A stretch of DNA of 64,000 nt from Microplitis mediator (Eukaryota > Arthropoda > Insecta > Hymenoptera > Braconidae). This document shows positions 38,921 to 49,058 of the stretch, one piece after another. The notes under the pieces were generated by a model. The model was not told where the DNA came from and made no database searches. It was given only the letters and a program-made list of their open reading frames with translations. A program made the position numbers and the translations under genes. Position 1 is the first letter of the stretch. Each line of letters opens with the position of its first letter. The stretch covers positions 14,755,582 through 14,819,581 of the forward strand of contig NC_079974.1 in NCBI RefSeq assembly GCF_029852145.1, in the 5' to 3' direction.

Positions 38921-39870
38921 CCCGGGAAAAAATGATCAGACCTGACCATGCCTGTTCATGTATGATCAGGCCTGAAATTAGACCTGATTATGCCTGTTCA
39001 TGTATGATTAGGCCTGAAATTAGACATGATCAGGCCTGATCATACCTGTCCATGCCTGTTCATGTCTGAAGCGTTGAATACACTCAGGCCTGATCATGCC
39101 TGTTCATGTCTGAAGCGTTAAATACAGTCAGGTCTGATCATGCCTGTTCATACCTGTCCATGCCTGATCATGTCTGAAGCGTTAAATACGCTCATGCCTG
39201 ATCATACCTGTCCATGCCTGATCATGCCTGTTCATGTCTGAAGCGTTAAATACAGTCAGGTCTGATCATGCCTGTTCATACCTGTCCATGCCTGGTCATG
39301 TCTGAAGCATTAAATACGCTCATGCCTGATCATACCTGTCCATGCCTGGCCATGTCTGTTCATGCCTGTTCATGTCTGAAGCGTTAAATACGCTCAGGCC
39401 TGATCATACCTGTCCATGCCTGGTCATATATGTTCATGTCTGTTCATGGCTGTTCATGTCTGCTCATAGATCTAAAATTTTGTTGACCAAGAATTTATCA
39501 CGTATAAGATTTTTATTACTTGAAGTTCATACGAAACTTACTTTTCAACTAAATCTCTTAGGTCAGTGGGTAGCGAGTTACACTTTCGAGCGCAAGGTCC
39601 ATGGTTCAAATCCTGCACACGCCCGAATTTTTTATTTTTTTTATTTTTATAGCAATAATTATATACATGTATAATTGAATATAGTTATAAATAATTATAT
39701 ATAATTATATAGGGCCATTTTTTATATATAATTTTTTTACCCGGATGGGCATGACCAGGCCTGACCATGCCTGATCAGGCCTGGTCAGGCATGGTCATTT
39801 TTCATGTCTGATCAGGCCTGAAGACTCATGCCTGTTCATGTCTGATCAGGTCTGATCATTTTTTCCCGGG
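38921..39870. mobile_element. Palindromic-word element, CCCGGG ends, GT flanks
   Basis: 950 bp bounded by a perfect 25-bp terminal inverted repeat starting CCCGGGAAAAAATGATCAG. Both sides carry GT immediately outside. From 38931 to 39475, and again from 39740 to 39855, the sequence is an array of CCTGATCATG, CCTGTTCATG and CCTGTCCATG words in both orientations. The full palindrome TGATCAGGCCTGATCA is present at 39027-39042. Within the left array a longer unit recurs (GTCTGAAGCGTTAAATAC about five times). A non-array core (39476-39735) holds a tRNA-like sequence and AT-rich DNA. No transposase. Confidence 0.85.
39555..39624 (+). ncRNA. tRNA-like / tRNA-derived sequence (pseudo)
   Basis: An A-box-like TAGGTCAGTGGG (39559-39570) and a B-box-like GGTTCAAATCC (39603-39613) have spacing close to that of a tRNA. 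I cannot form a good acceptor or anticodon stem, so it is not a functional tRNA; a SINE head or tRNA pseudogene is more likely. It sits in the core of the CCCGGG element and could act as an RNA polymerase III promoter. Confidence 0.5.
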
Positions 39871-40623
39871 GTGACATGTGGACAGCGTGCGGAACGGTTC
39901 AGGGAATACGCTACCGGACCTCTTTGAAAAATAAATGGGACTGTCTTTGTTGCGCTCGTAGAGTAAATGAGAATTTTAAAACAATTTTTCGCTGAGACGA
40001 ATTATAATTTTTGAAAATACAAAATTTCTAGCCCTCTGTTAAAGTTTTAAAAAACGCTAAAGACTTTTTATTTTAGGTTTCCAGTGTTTGTTCGTGACTT
40101 AAATTGAATTGAAAATCGGTTACCGTTACCTCTTAATGTGAGGTTTCTTAAGGTAATTTGGTAGTCAAACCTCCAACAGTTAACCCTTACTTTAATTGTG
40201 ATAATTTCAAAGATTATATTTTAAAAGCCCTTGAAAACAAAAAACCAGAATTTTTTACCACACCGTTTAAAAAATATAATTAATTAAACTTTCGTGAAAA
40301 ATACATGGGCTCTTATGGCTGTCTTTATTCAACTTAATAGGAGGTCGATAATTTGTAAAAAAATGGCACAGTTAACTTAGGCAAAAAAAGTATTCAGTCT
40401 ATGATATAATATCTAAAATATCTACCTACCAAATTTCGAAACAATTTACCACATGGTTTTTTTTTTTTTAATTAACTTTTTTTTTGTGTGACAGAAAGAT
40501 TTCTGTCTTTGTTTTGTAACCTATTCTGCGCTTCTCTTATTTATACTAGAGAATAAATGGCGGTTCTGCTGTACCCGCGAAATTTAAATTATTGTATACA
40601 TTCAAGGAATAAACATATATTTT
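39871..40623. other. Intergenic DNA
   Basis: No gene or clear repeat recognised. Confidence 0.45.
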
Positions 40624-41692
40624 GTAACATGAGGAAATTCGACATCGACCCGTGGTTCAACATTATTTGAAATATAATGAATGTGGTGAGCCAATTCTGG
40701 TGACACCTATGAGCAAAAATTTCGACTTCAACCGAGTATCGATCCAACGCTTGGATTGAAACGAGAGATCCGGGATGGACTCCGTACTGAACGTCCGCGT
40801 TTTTGTAATTTGAACAATTCGACTCCGACTAACCGGACATTTTCGACTCGGACTTTTGAAATTCGATTTATGTCGTGAAGAATAATCCGAGTATTAAGCA
40901 ACGATTAATTAAAGTAACCGACGATTTAATCCGAGTGAACAATAAACCGCCTTTTGAGAACAAGCCGAAGCATTGGCGCGAAACTGAATAAGTGTACGAG
41001 TGTATTTATTATTGAACAAGTGAGACGCATTCGCGTAATAATTATTAATTAAATAATTAATTACGTGTAACAATTATATGATAGTGAAATTTAACGCGTT
41101 ACCGAAATAAAATATTATTTCTATTTTATTTTATTTTGTTAGAGTATTTCTAAGAGTTGCGGATTATCTCTTTCTCATTCGTTGCGGCAACCGAGTCTTG
41201 CCGTGTACAATACTCTGACGTCACTCGTCAAGTATTCCGTCAATACGCACCTTGTATGTGTGTTTGAAAAATAAAATAAGTTTATTTTATTTTGACAACC
41301 GACTGTTTTCTTCGAGCAATGAACTGACTTTGTGTTCGATCAAATACGATTTCTACGAGCAATTTTTTTTGTTTATATCGAGTCAAGCCGACAACGGCAA
41401 TTTATATTTTATTTTGTAAACCGATTATTTGATTTGTGATACCGATTAATTATTTTGTTTGTTCAATATACGACTGATTGTTTTGTTTAATTCTGATCAA
41501 TCATTTATCGTAATCTTAAGTGCCTGACCTTTTCACGATCCGCCACCCTGAGCCGATATTTTCGACATTTGTTTAATGGTGATTAATAAATCACCTGGCG
41601 CCCAACTTAAATAATTTGAACAAGGTTGCCAAAATCGTAAGTGTATTCGGACCTCACTCCGGTAGATCCCCGGTGGTGAAAAACCCGTTACA
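40624..41692 (-). mobile_element. Candidate solo LTR (minus strand)
   Basis: Read on the minus strand it begins TGTAACGGGTTTTTCACCAC at 41692 and ends CATGTTACA at 40624, i.e. TGTAAC...GTTACA termini typical of LTRs, and is less AT-rich than its flanks. Flanking 5-mers are ATTTT and ATTTA, one mismatch from a duplication. TGGCGCCCAAC at 41594 on the plus strand looks like a tRNA-Lys primer site but would lie inside the proposed LTR, which argues for caution. No gag or pol nearby. Confidence 0.4.
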
Positions 41693-42717
41693 ATTTATAT
41701 AATGTTCGTTAAATACTGGTAACTGGACTGGTAACAAATACAAACTAAAGAGTTGAATAAATAATAATAATTAATACTTATCATCAATAAGATAAGACAT
41801 CTAAAAATTACGAGAAAGTTTATATTTCAATTATTAAAATTAAACAAAAAATCATTTACGTTTTTTACAAATTAAAAAATTATTAGATGTGAAGATTAGT
41901 ACATTATTTACATTTATACATAATTTCTTTTGTAAATTGTGTGTCTTACATTTATCATATTATTATGAACTGTCAAAAATTTACTGGGATTATAAGGTTA
42001 TATTTACTACGAAAACGTGATACACATTAAACTGTCAAAGAAACTAGTGTAAGCATGAGTACCAACTTTCATAAACAACAACTGTTAGTACTGTTGTTAT
42101 GCCCTGGGAGGTTACTAGGATCGAAGCTGACGCCACCTCCTGGACAGTAGGCATTTCGTTGTCACGCGGGACCAATTTTGAATTTGAAAACAGTGATAAA
42201 TTTATTGTTGACTATGATGATGATGATTATTATTATTATTTAATGAAATAATGAAATTATGGATAAGGATAGATGTAATCGATAAAATTACTTTTATCTG
42301 AAGACTGAGTTTTATTATAAAGTATAGATAAGATTTGATCAGTAATAACAGTTGTGCTCGTCAATAGTTCTCGGAGAGAAGTGAAGTTACATCAGACGGC
42401 AGAAAGATCTCTGACTCTCTACTCTTCGACTTCTCCCACCATTCTCATGCTCACACACATACTTATGCAATATATGCACTTATACATATCAACGTTCTTT
42501 CTAATTATATACTTATACATTTATACTTCCTACTAATACACGTACGAGATATGAGCTTACACCTCTACGTTCTTTACTTATCCGTTCTATGACTTTATTT
42601 ATTACTTCTATTATTTATATTCCGTTTTCCTGTACTTGAATACAAATTTTTAGTTAATTATTTCAGACTATCAGAGGTTTATTCCTCTATAATTATTGTA
42701 TATTTAATTATTTAATA
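41693..42717. other. Intergenic DNA
   Basis: No gene recognised. A short (GAT/ATT)n run lies at 42211-42240. Confidence 0.45.
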
Positions 42718-44397
42718 CGATTGACATTATTATTTGTCGTAGACTTCATGAAAACTTTTGATCTAGTACCGCATAAGCAGCTATGGCGAGAGCTTGCAAA
42801 GCTGAAAGTAAGCTCAAGATTTGTAAAAGTGTTGAAATATATATATGACAGAGCAAACATACGAATCAAAGTAGGTAATAAGCTATCGGAAAGCTTTTGT
42901 GTGACTGAGGGTGTACTCCAGGGTGAATCTTTAAGTGCGTTATTATTCATCATATATATAAGTGATTTTGAGGCATATCTTAGAAGTGAGGGACTAGAAG
43001 GATTAAACATTGATGGCATAAATAACCTACTAGCTGTCCTATTTGCTGATGACACGGCTATCCTGGCAAATTCACATGTAGATCTGAAGAAGAAACTAGA
43101 AGTACTAAAAAAATACTGTGATAAAAAAGGCTTGAAAGTGAACAAAGAGAAAACCAAAATAATGGTTTTCAAGAGATCTGGAAAGCCAAAAAACATTAGT
43201 CACCGGTTCAGAATGTATGATAATGCAAGCATTGAGGTGGTTAATACATATAAATACCTAGGAATACAGCTATCGTCGACGGCCTTAGGCAGTGCTGCGG
43301 CGTCAGGGGCAGTAACCAAGGCAAATATTGCTACTGCAGCTAGCTTGGAAATTTTATATAGAACCAAATGTCAAAACTGGGAGGCCTTTATGAACCTGTA
43401 TTACAGTATTGTGACGTCAGTAGCTTTATACGCCTTTCCAGCTTGGGGTATGGGCTATGATGACATGATTGACAAAATCCAGGTAGGGTTCCTCAAAAAA
43501 GCACTACATCTACCGAAGTGTACGCCAGGTTGGGCAATAAGACTCGAACTTAGCATTCTACCTCTGAAGTACCAAGCCATGAAGAACACATGGGCATGGT
43601 TTGTTAAAATACTTCCAGTACTGGAAGCGAAGGACAACTATCTGCCAAAAATTTGTATAATGCGTCTTATCAAGCTGGCGCAACCCTATCCAAAACATCC
43701 CATAGAATCCATTAGAATGGGTCAAAAGCCGCTTAAAAACCAATACAAGTCTATAGGATTCTATGCGGCTTTTGACCCATTCTAATGGATTCTATGGGAT
43801 GTTTTGGATAGGGAAAATACCAACGCATCGCAGAACTATAACTGGATAGTACACTTTAGGGAGTTTCTAAAAATATCAACTAGTGAAAATTTGCTCAACA
43901 ATCTGGAGGTGGATTCTTGGAATAGGAAAGAAAAGTTGGTATTTAAGAAATTTAACTATAACTTGATCCTAACTGACTTTTGTAAGGATAGAACATCTAG
44001 ATATAGTCAACTACATATAAATAGAGTAGTTGAATGTGATAGGGCTGAATATTTCTGTATTAAATCTACTGCTCTTGTCAGGTCGATAGTGCAATTGAGA
44101 TTAGCAAGCAAGTACGCATCGTACTTCACGCTAAATAAATCAACAGTTCGAGTTAATCCAAAAAAAACTGGTCAGTGCTGTGGTTTATATGAACTTGAAA
44201 CTATAGAACATTTGTTTATAGACTGTCCAGCTTATAACGCTGTGAGGCATCTTCTGCCAACTATCAACAACATGCCTCTAAGCTTTAGTTACCTTCTTGA
44301 GCTGTTTAATAATCTAACTTATTCTAGGTGTAAAGCTATTTTCCATAATTTATGGATAAAAAAAAAGAAGACTAAGATTTTATTTAAATTATATTGA
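42718..44397 (+). pseudogene. Non-LTR retrotransposon reverse transcriptase, 5'-truncated and broken
   Basis: The frame from 42718 to 43785 enters in the middle of the reverse-transcriptase domain at FVVDFMKTFDLVPHKQLW, followed by GVLQGESLSALLFIIYISD and the catalytic FADDTAILAN, then thumb-like KGLKVNKEKTKIMVF. The N-terminal endonuclease and fingers are absent, as in 5'-truncated LINE insertions. An inverted duplication at 43684-43813 destroys the frame. Reading resumes at about 43804 and continues to 44397 with the C-terminal Cys/His motif CCGLYELETIEHLFIDC typical of LINE ORF2 ends. The clade (Jockey/CR1-like) is not resolved. The copy is dead. Confidence 0.85.
43684..43813. repeat. 49-bp perfect inverted repeat interrupting the LINE frame
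   Basis: Arms 43684-43732 and 43765-43813 are exact reverse complements (left arm starts CCCTATCCAAAACATCCC), separated by 32 nt. The left arm is part of the normal reverse-transcriptase reading frame; the right arm is an inverted copy of it. Confidence 0.95.
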
Positions 44398-45200
44398 TAT
44401 AATTAGTAAATTAATTATTTTATAATTTATAATTTCTTTTTTTCAATTAACAATTATTTTTTTTTGTTATGTAACTTATGTGTAAATAATTAAATAAGTA
44501 AAATAAAAATTACATTATGACAATAAAATATTTTAAATTATTAAAAAATATGTTAATTAGATTACCTATTATTAAGAAAATAAAAAATACAGTTATCAAA
44601 ATAACAATCTTTGCTCAATCATTAATTTTAATGTTTTTATTTTTATTAATATATGTTTTAATAAAAATTTTATATGAATTTAAATTTTCTTATTCCGATC
44701 CCTACCCGCGTATAATGTTAGAGTTACCTTTCGAAATCTACTTTACCGTCAGAGATATAAAAATTAAAAAAGTTGGTACCACTGTATACTCGAGTTTAAA
44801 GTTTATTTGGTATAATATACTGCTACCACTAAATCGCACAAGAATAAACTTCTACTTGCTACAACTTTCGATGCTACTAAGTATGTTGGAAATGTACAAT
44901 CGCTGACTTGAAATTATTGTAAACTTAAATAAGGCTAGACAAAAATTCAACTGGCATTATAAGCAAACTGCTCTAAATTAATTTGACTCATTTTAAAAAA
45001 AGTATATAATACTAATGCATTAAATTGTTGTTGTTATAATATATTAGTGACTATTTTTCATAATAGCAACAAATACAAATGTAACATTTTATATCCGACT
45101 TAATCACTGTATGCAAATACACATCATCGGTTCGATACACAACTGTTCATAATTTGACATCTTTCTACATTACTAAGTGACTATATCGTATTACTACTAT
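44398..45200. other. LINE 3' flank and intergenic DNA
   Basis: A 129-codon open frame (44517-44906) has one hydrophobic stretch (SLILMFLFLLIYVLIKIL) but resembles nothing I know and has the composition of AT-rich chance frames, so I do not call it a gene. Confidence 0.35.
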
Positions 45201-46774
45201 CAGCCATAGGTACAGTCAGAACAAGTGATTCATACCGTCCATGGTTACAAGCGTACCAACTGATAAATCTATAATGCGATAACTCCCTGCAGTAGATTTC
45301 TTGCTAGCATAGTTATATGAAGGACATTTATGTTATAAGATAAATCTATGTTAAAACTTTTCTATGCAGAATATTTCTATTGCGGGACATCTCTATGTAG
45401 GATATCTCTATGCAGGATATCTCTATGCAGGATATCTCTATGTAGGATATCTCTATACAGGATATCTCTATGTAGGATATCTCTATGCAGGACATTTCTA
45501 TGTGGCAGATTTCTATGCTAGACAAATAAATGTCTAATTACATTTCACCATAATAAAATAACTTTAGCACATAGGTCTTAGTTTGAAAAAATAATAAATA
45601 GTGAAATTTTTTTTTTTTTTTTATTGAGGCTTAAATTTATGAAATCGACGATATTAATGATTAAAATTTAAGTCAAGAAGCGTGTATTTTTTTGAAAAAA
45701 ATAGAAAAAAAAACCTGAAAACGGTTGACCCAGTGGGCCAACTCGAAAACTTCCCGCTTTTTTCGAGCTCAGAAAGCTCAAAAACGATTTGATTGGCAAA
45801 TTTTTGAGCTCTTCGAAGTCAAAAAATGTTTATTTCAATGTTCAACGAAAATAAAAATACATTTAGCTGAAAGAAATTAATTTTTGTCGTATACGATATC
45901 TTTAGAACGAATTATTCGTAAATTCTTGAAATGTTAGAAAATTTACGAATAATTCCAAAATTTTTTTTTCAGCGACTTAAAACTGTAATAGTTATTCCCA
46001 TAAATCAAATTTGGTCAAAGGTAAATAGAGCTCAGACACGAACATACAAAAAAATTATTTTAGATTACTTTAAAAACTCAGCTCCCCCATATAAAATTGA
46101 ATATTTGAAAGTTGATCAAAATTGTCTTGTTGTCAATCGAGTAATTTAAAAAGTTACAACGCGTACAAAAATTTTCGGATAATTCTTAAATATTCAAATA
46201 ATTCGGAAATTCGAATTGAATAGTTATATTCGATTCGATTCGAACATCCCTAAAATTCGTTTTATTACCTCATAATATTACCTTATAATATATATTATAA
46301 TTTCATAATATAATTAATAAAAACATTGTTTATTTACTAAATGTATGAAAATATAACTATACGATTGAAACTAAAATTTTTGAAGTATATGAGTTTAGAA
46401 AATTCTTTTACAGCGTTAATGAATAATTGTATTTTTGTATATTTATATTACTCTTGAAGCCATAGTTTTACATATATTTGTCCTACATACAAATGTCCTG
46501 CATAGAGATGTCTTGCATGGAGATCTCCTGCACACAGATATCTTACATAGAGATATCTTGCACAGAAATGTCCTGCATAGAAATATTCAGCATCGAATAA
46601 TTTTGACATCGAAATATCTTGTAATATAATTGTTCTTAATTATAATTATGCCGACTCAGAAATTTACTACAGAGAGATATCTGAGCATAGAAATTTCTTG
46701 CATAGAGTTTTCTGTTGGTACGCTTGTAACCATGGACGGTATGAATCACTTGTTCTGACTGTAACTATACCGGG
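45201..46774. mobile_element. TIR element with inverted 16-bp minisatellite arms
   Basis: Terminal inverted repeats of about 52 bp (45209-45260 and 46714-46766, shared TACAGTCAGAACAAGTGATT then CATACCGTCCATGG). The right tip read inward is CCCGGTATAGTTACAG; the left tip is diverged (CAGCCATAGGTACAG). Inside the left arm (45370-45525) lies a tandem array of about nine 16-bp units GGATATCTCTATGCAG. Inside the right arm (46466-46620) are units of the same word in inverse orientation (CATAGAGATATCTTGCA). Between them a fragment of the AACTTCCCGC family (45715-46160) is nested. No clear target duplication. Confidence 0.75.
45715..46160 (+). mobile_element. AACTTCCCGC-family repeat, nested fragment (copy 5)
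   Basis: Head motif GGTTGACCCAGTGGGCC, AACTTCCCGC, GAGCTCAGAAAGCTC and TTTGAGCTCTTCGAAG, then it decays. It lies between the two minisatellite arms of the host element. Confidence 0.65.
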
Positions 46775-47229
46775 AATAATATTCAATCGAAATACTTTTC
46801 AACTCGAAAGAACTTGCTGTTAGGACAAAAAGATGGCACCCGAGATGTACATCTCTAACCGTAACATATTGTAGTCAGCTTGCCCTAAACTTTCTAGTGA
46901 TTTTGACGTCCAAATACAGCTGTAGACTTATGGCAAGTTGAAACTTCCGTTTGACGTCAACTTGCAGTCATAGTGGCTATCAGGGCGCAAGTTTACTAGT
47001 CTTGACAGAGGTAATCCCCTCTCCATTATTAAAAAAAAAAAAAAAACAAATGAAATGAACAAGATTATTTTTTCTGTTATCAACTATAAAAATGTTAACA
47101 ACACTTGTTTTAATCATATAATATTTTAAATTTAGCTCAAAAGTGTAACTTTAGACCGACTATATTTTAAGCCAGAGTGACTAGAGAAATAAGTGCTCTT
47201 TGTACGTGTAACATACATAAAAATTTACA
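46775..47229. other. Intergenic DNA with a CCCTGATAGCCAC end
   Basis: 46890-46985 contains TTGACGTCAACTTGCAG words and stops at TAGTGGCTATCAGGG (to 46985), the terminal sequence seen also at 56893 and related to the 61169 element. The partner end is not recognisable. Confidence 0.45.

Positions 47230-47289
<60 letters not shown>
47230..47289 (+). repeat. (TA)n microsatellite
   Basis: About 60 bp of TA repeat. Confidence 0.97.
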
Positions 47290-47290
<1 letters not shown>

Positions 47291-47699
47291 TCGCAAACGA
47301 TGGATAAAATGATTGCAGTTCACTTAACCCATCTGGCAGTTGATCCAGTTGATTCATTAAAATTGTGATTTATTTATATTTTTAAAGTCACGTAATTATT
47401 ATTACTATTACCACAATATAGAATTTTAAATGAAGAACTTTAAAAATTTAAATGCCACTGAAAAGTTATTGTCAATTAAACTACGATAATGCACAGTTTT
47501 ATTATTTTTATATATTATATGTATCCAAGTGTTTGTGTAATTTATGTGTCCAATGAATCAATTTTATTTCCCCTAAATCAATAGTATAATTATGTAATTT
47601 ATAAATTTATTGAAAGTTTGTTCGCTAGATATGCAATTATATATATCTGTCATGACAAAAGAATAAATCGTGTTTTATTGTGAATATATATATAGGCAT

Positions 47700-47702
<3 letters not shown>

Positions 47703-47756
<54 letters not shown>
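47703..47756 (+). repeat. (TA)n microsatellite interrupted by a foldback element
   Basis: TA repeat that ends exactly where the foldback element starts and resumes after it (48951-48970). Confidence 0.95.
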
Positions 47757-47759
<3 letters not shown>

Positions 47760-48949
47760 GGTGATCCAAAAAATAACAAATTTTTTTTTTTCTCAGAAAC
47801 AGGTTCAAAAGTTTGATTTAGATAAAAAAAGACGCCTGTGAAAATAAGAGCTCTTAATATTAACATCAAGAGGTTCCTAATCGCACTTTTCTATTTTCCA
47901 TAAGAATAACATGGAAAAAATTTTTTTTGCGTCTTCTGATTATTATAAGTAGCTAACGATGCGTCATAGGAATAATTGGCAGGCATGTTTTTGTAGGTAA
48001 TTGAATGCTCTGCAAAAAAAGTTTCTTATCATTTTTTGATAAATAAAAAAAAATAGTCTTGTGATCGATTTTAAGAGCTTGATATTAAAATGAAAATAAC
48101 TAGAAAACAATGCGGGATTCGAAAAAACTTTATTGGAAATAACTTCTAGGGAATGAAATTGTCTACAAAAAAGGTTTCATGATATTTTGTAATAGGTCTG
48201 ATGGTTTCGCCGGAAAAGTAAAAAGATCTCAAAATTTAATATGAATTTGACTTCAACCTTAAATAACTTTTGAACAAATAGATTTATCAAAAAATGATAA
48301 GAAACTTTTTTTGCAGAACACTCAATTAGTAGCTAACGATGCGTCATAGGAATAATTGGCAGGCATATTTTTGTAGGTAATTGAGTGTTCTGCAAAAAAA
48401 GTTTCTTATCATTTTTTGATAAATCTATTTGTTCAAAAGTTATTTAAGGTTGAAGTCAAATTCATATTAAATTTTGAGATCTTTTTACTTTTCCGGCGAA
48501 ACCATCAGACCTATTACAAAATATCATGAAACCTTTTTTGTAGACAATTTCATTCCCTAGAAGTTATTTCCAATAAAGTTTTTTCGAATCCCGCATTGTT
48601 TTCTAGTTATTTTCATTTTAATATCAAGCTCTTAAAATCGATCACAAGACTATTTTTTTTTATTTATCAAAAAATGATAAGAAACTTTTTTTGCAGAGCA
48701 TTCAATTACCTACAAAAACATGCCTGCCAATTATTCCTATGACGCATCGTTAGCTACTTATAATAATCAGAAGACGTAAAAAAAATTTGTTTCATGTTAT
48801 TCTTATGGAAAATAGAAAAGTGCGATGAGGAACCTCTTAATGTTAATATTAAGAGCTCTCATTTTCACAGGTGTCTTCTTCTATCTAAATGAAACTTTTG
48901 AACCTGTTTCCGAGAAAACAAAAATTTGTTATTTTTTGGATCACCCTAA
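47757..48949. mobile_element. Long palindromic foldback element, AGGGTGATCC ends
   Basis: Ends AGGGTGATCCAAAAAATAAC (left) and GTTATTTTTTGGATCACCCT (right). The inverted arms run almost to the middle, near 48350. A roughly 95-bp segment (TAGCTAACGATGCGTCATAG ... AGTTTCTTATCATTTTTTG) is present at 47950, 48329 and, inverted, at 48660, so the centre has an internal rearrangement. No coding capacity. It sits inside a TA microsatellite, consistent with a TA target. Confidence 0.85.
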
Positions 48950-49058
48950 TATATATATATGTATATATATATTTAATAATTTATACGTCGTTAATGATAT
49001 ATTTTAATTGTTATTGATGAATTAAATTTAAAATTTTAGATAAGATAGTAAACTTCCG

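Noticed and set aside
38931..39475. CRISPR-like array
   Set aside because: The repeats are short, palindromic, contiguous and in both orientations, with no unique spacers of constant length; the genome is eukaryotic.
39342..39674. 110-codon open frame across the CCCGGG element
   Set aside because: It reads through the repeat words (HVCSCLFMS-type repeats) and the tRNA-like core; an artefact of the array.
41594..41604. tRNA-Lys primer-binding site of an LTR retrotransposon
   Set aside because: TGGCGCCCAAC matches 11 nt only and lies inside, and in opposite orientation to, the better LTR candidate 40624-41692.
44517..44906. 129-codon frame with a hydrophobic segment
   Set aside because: No known family, lies in LINE flank, and its composition is what chance frames in AT-rich DNA give.
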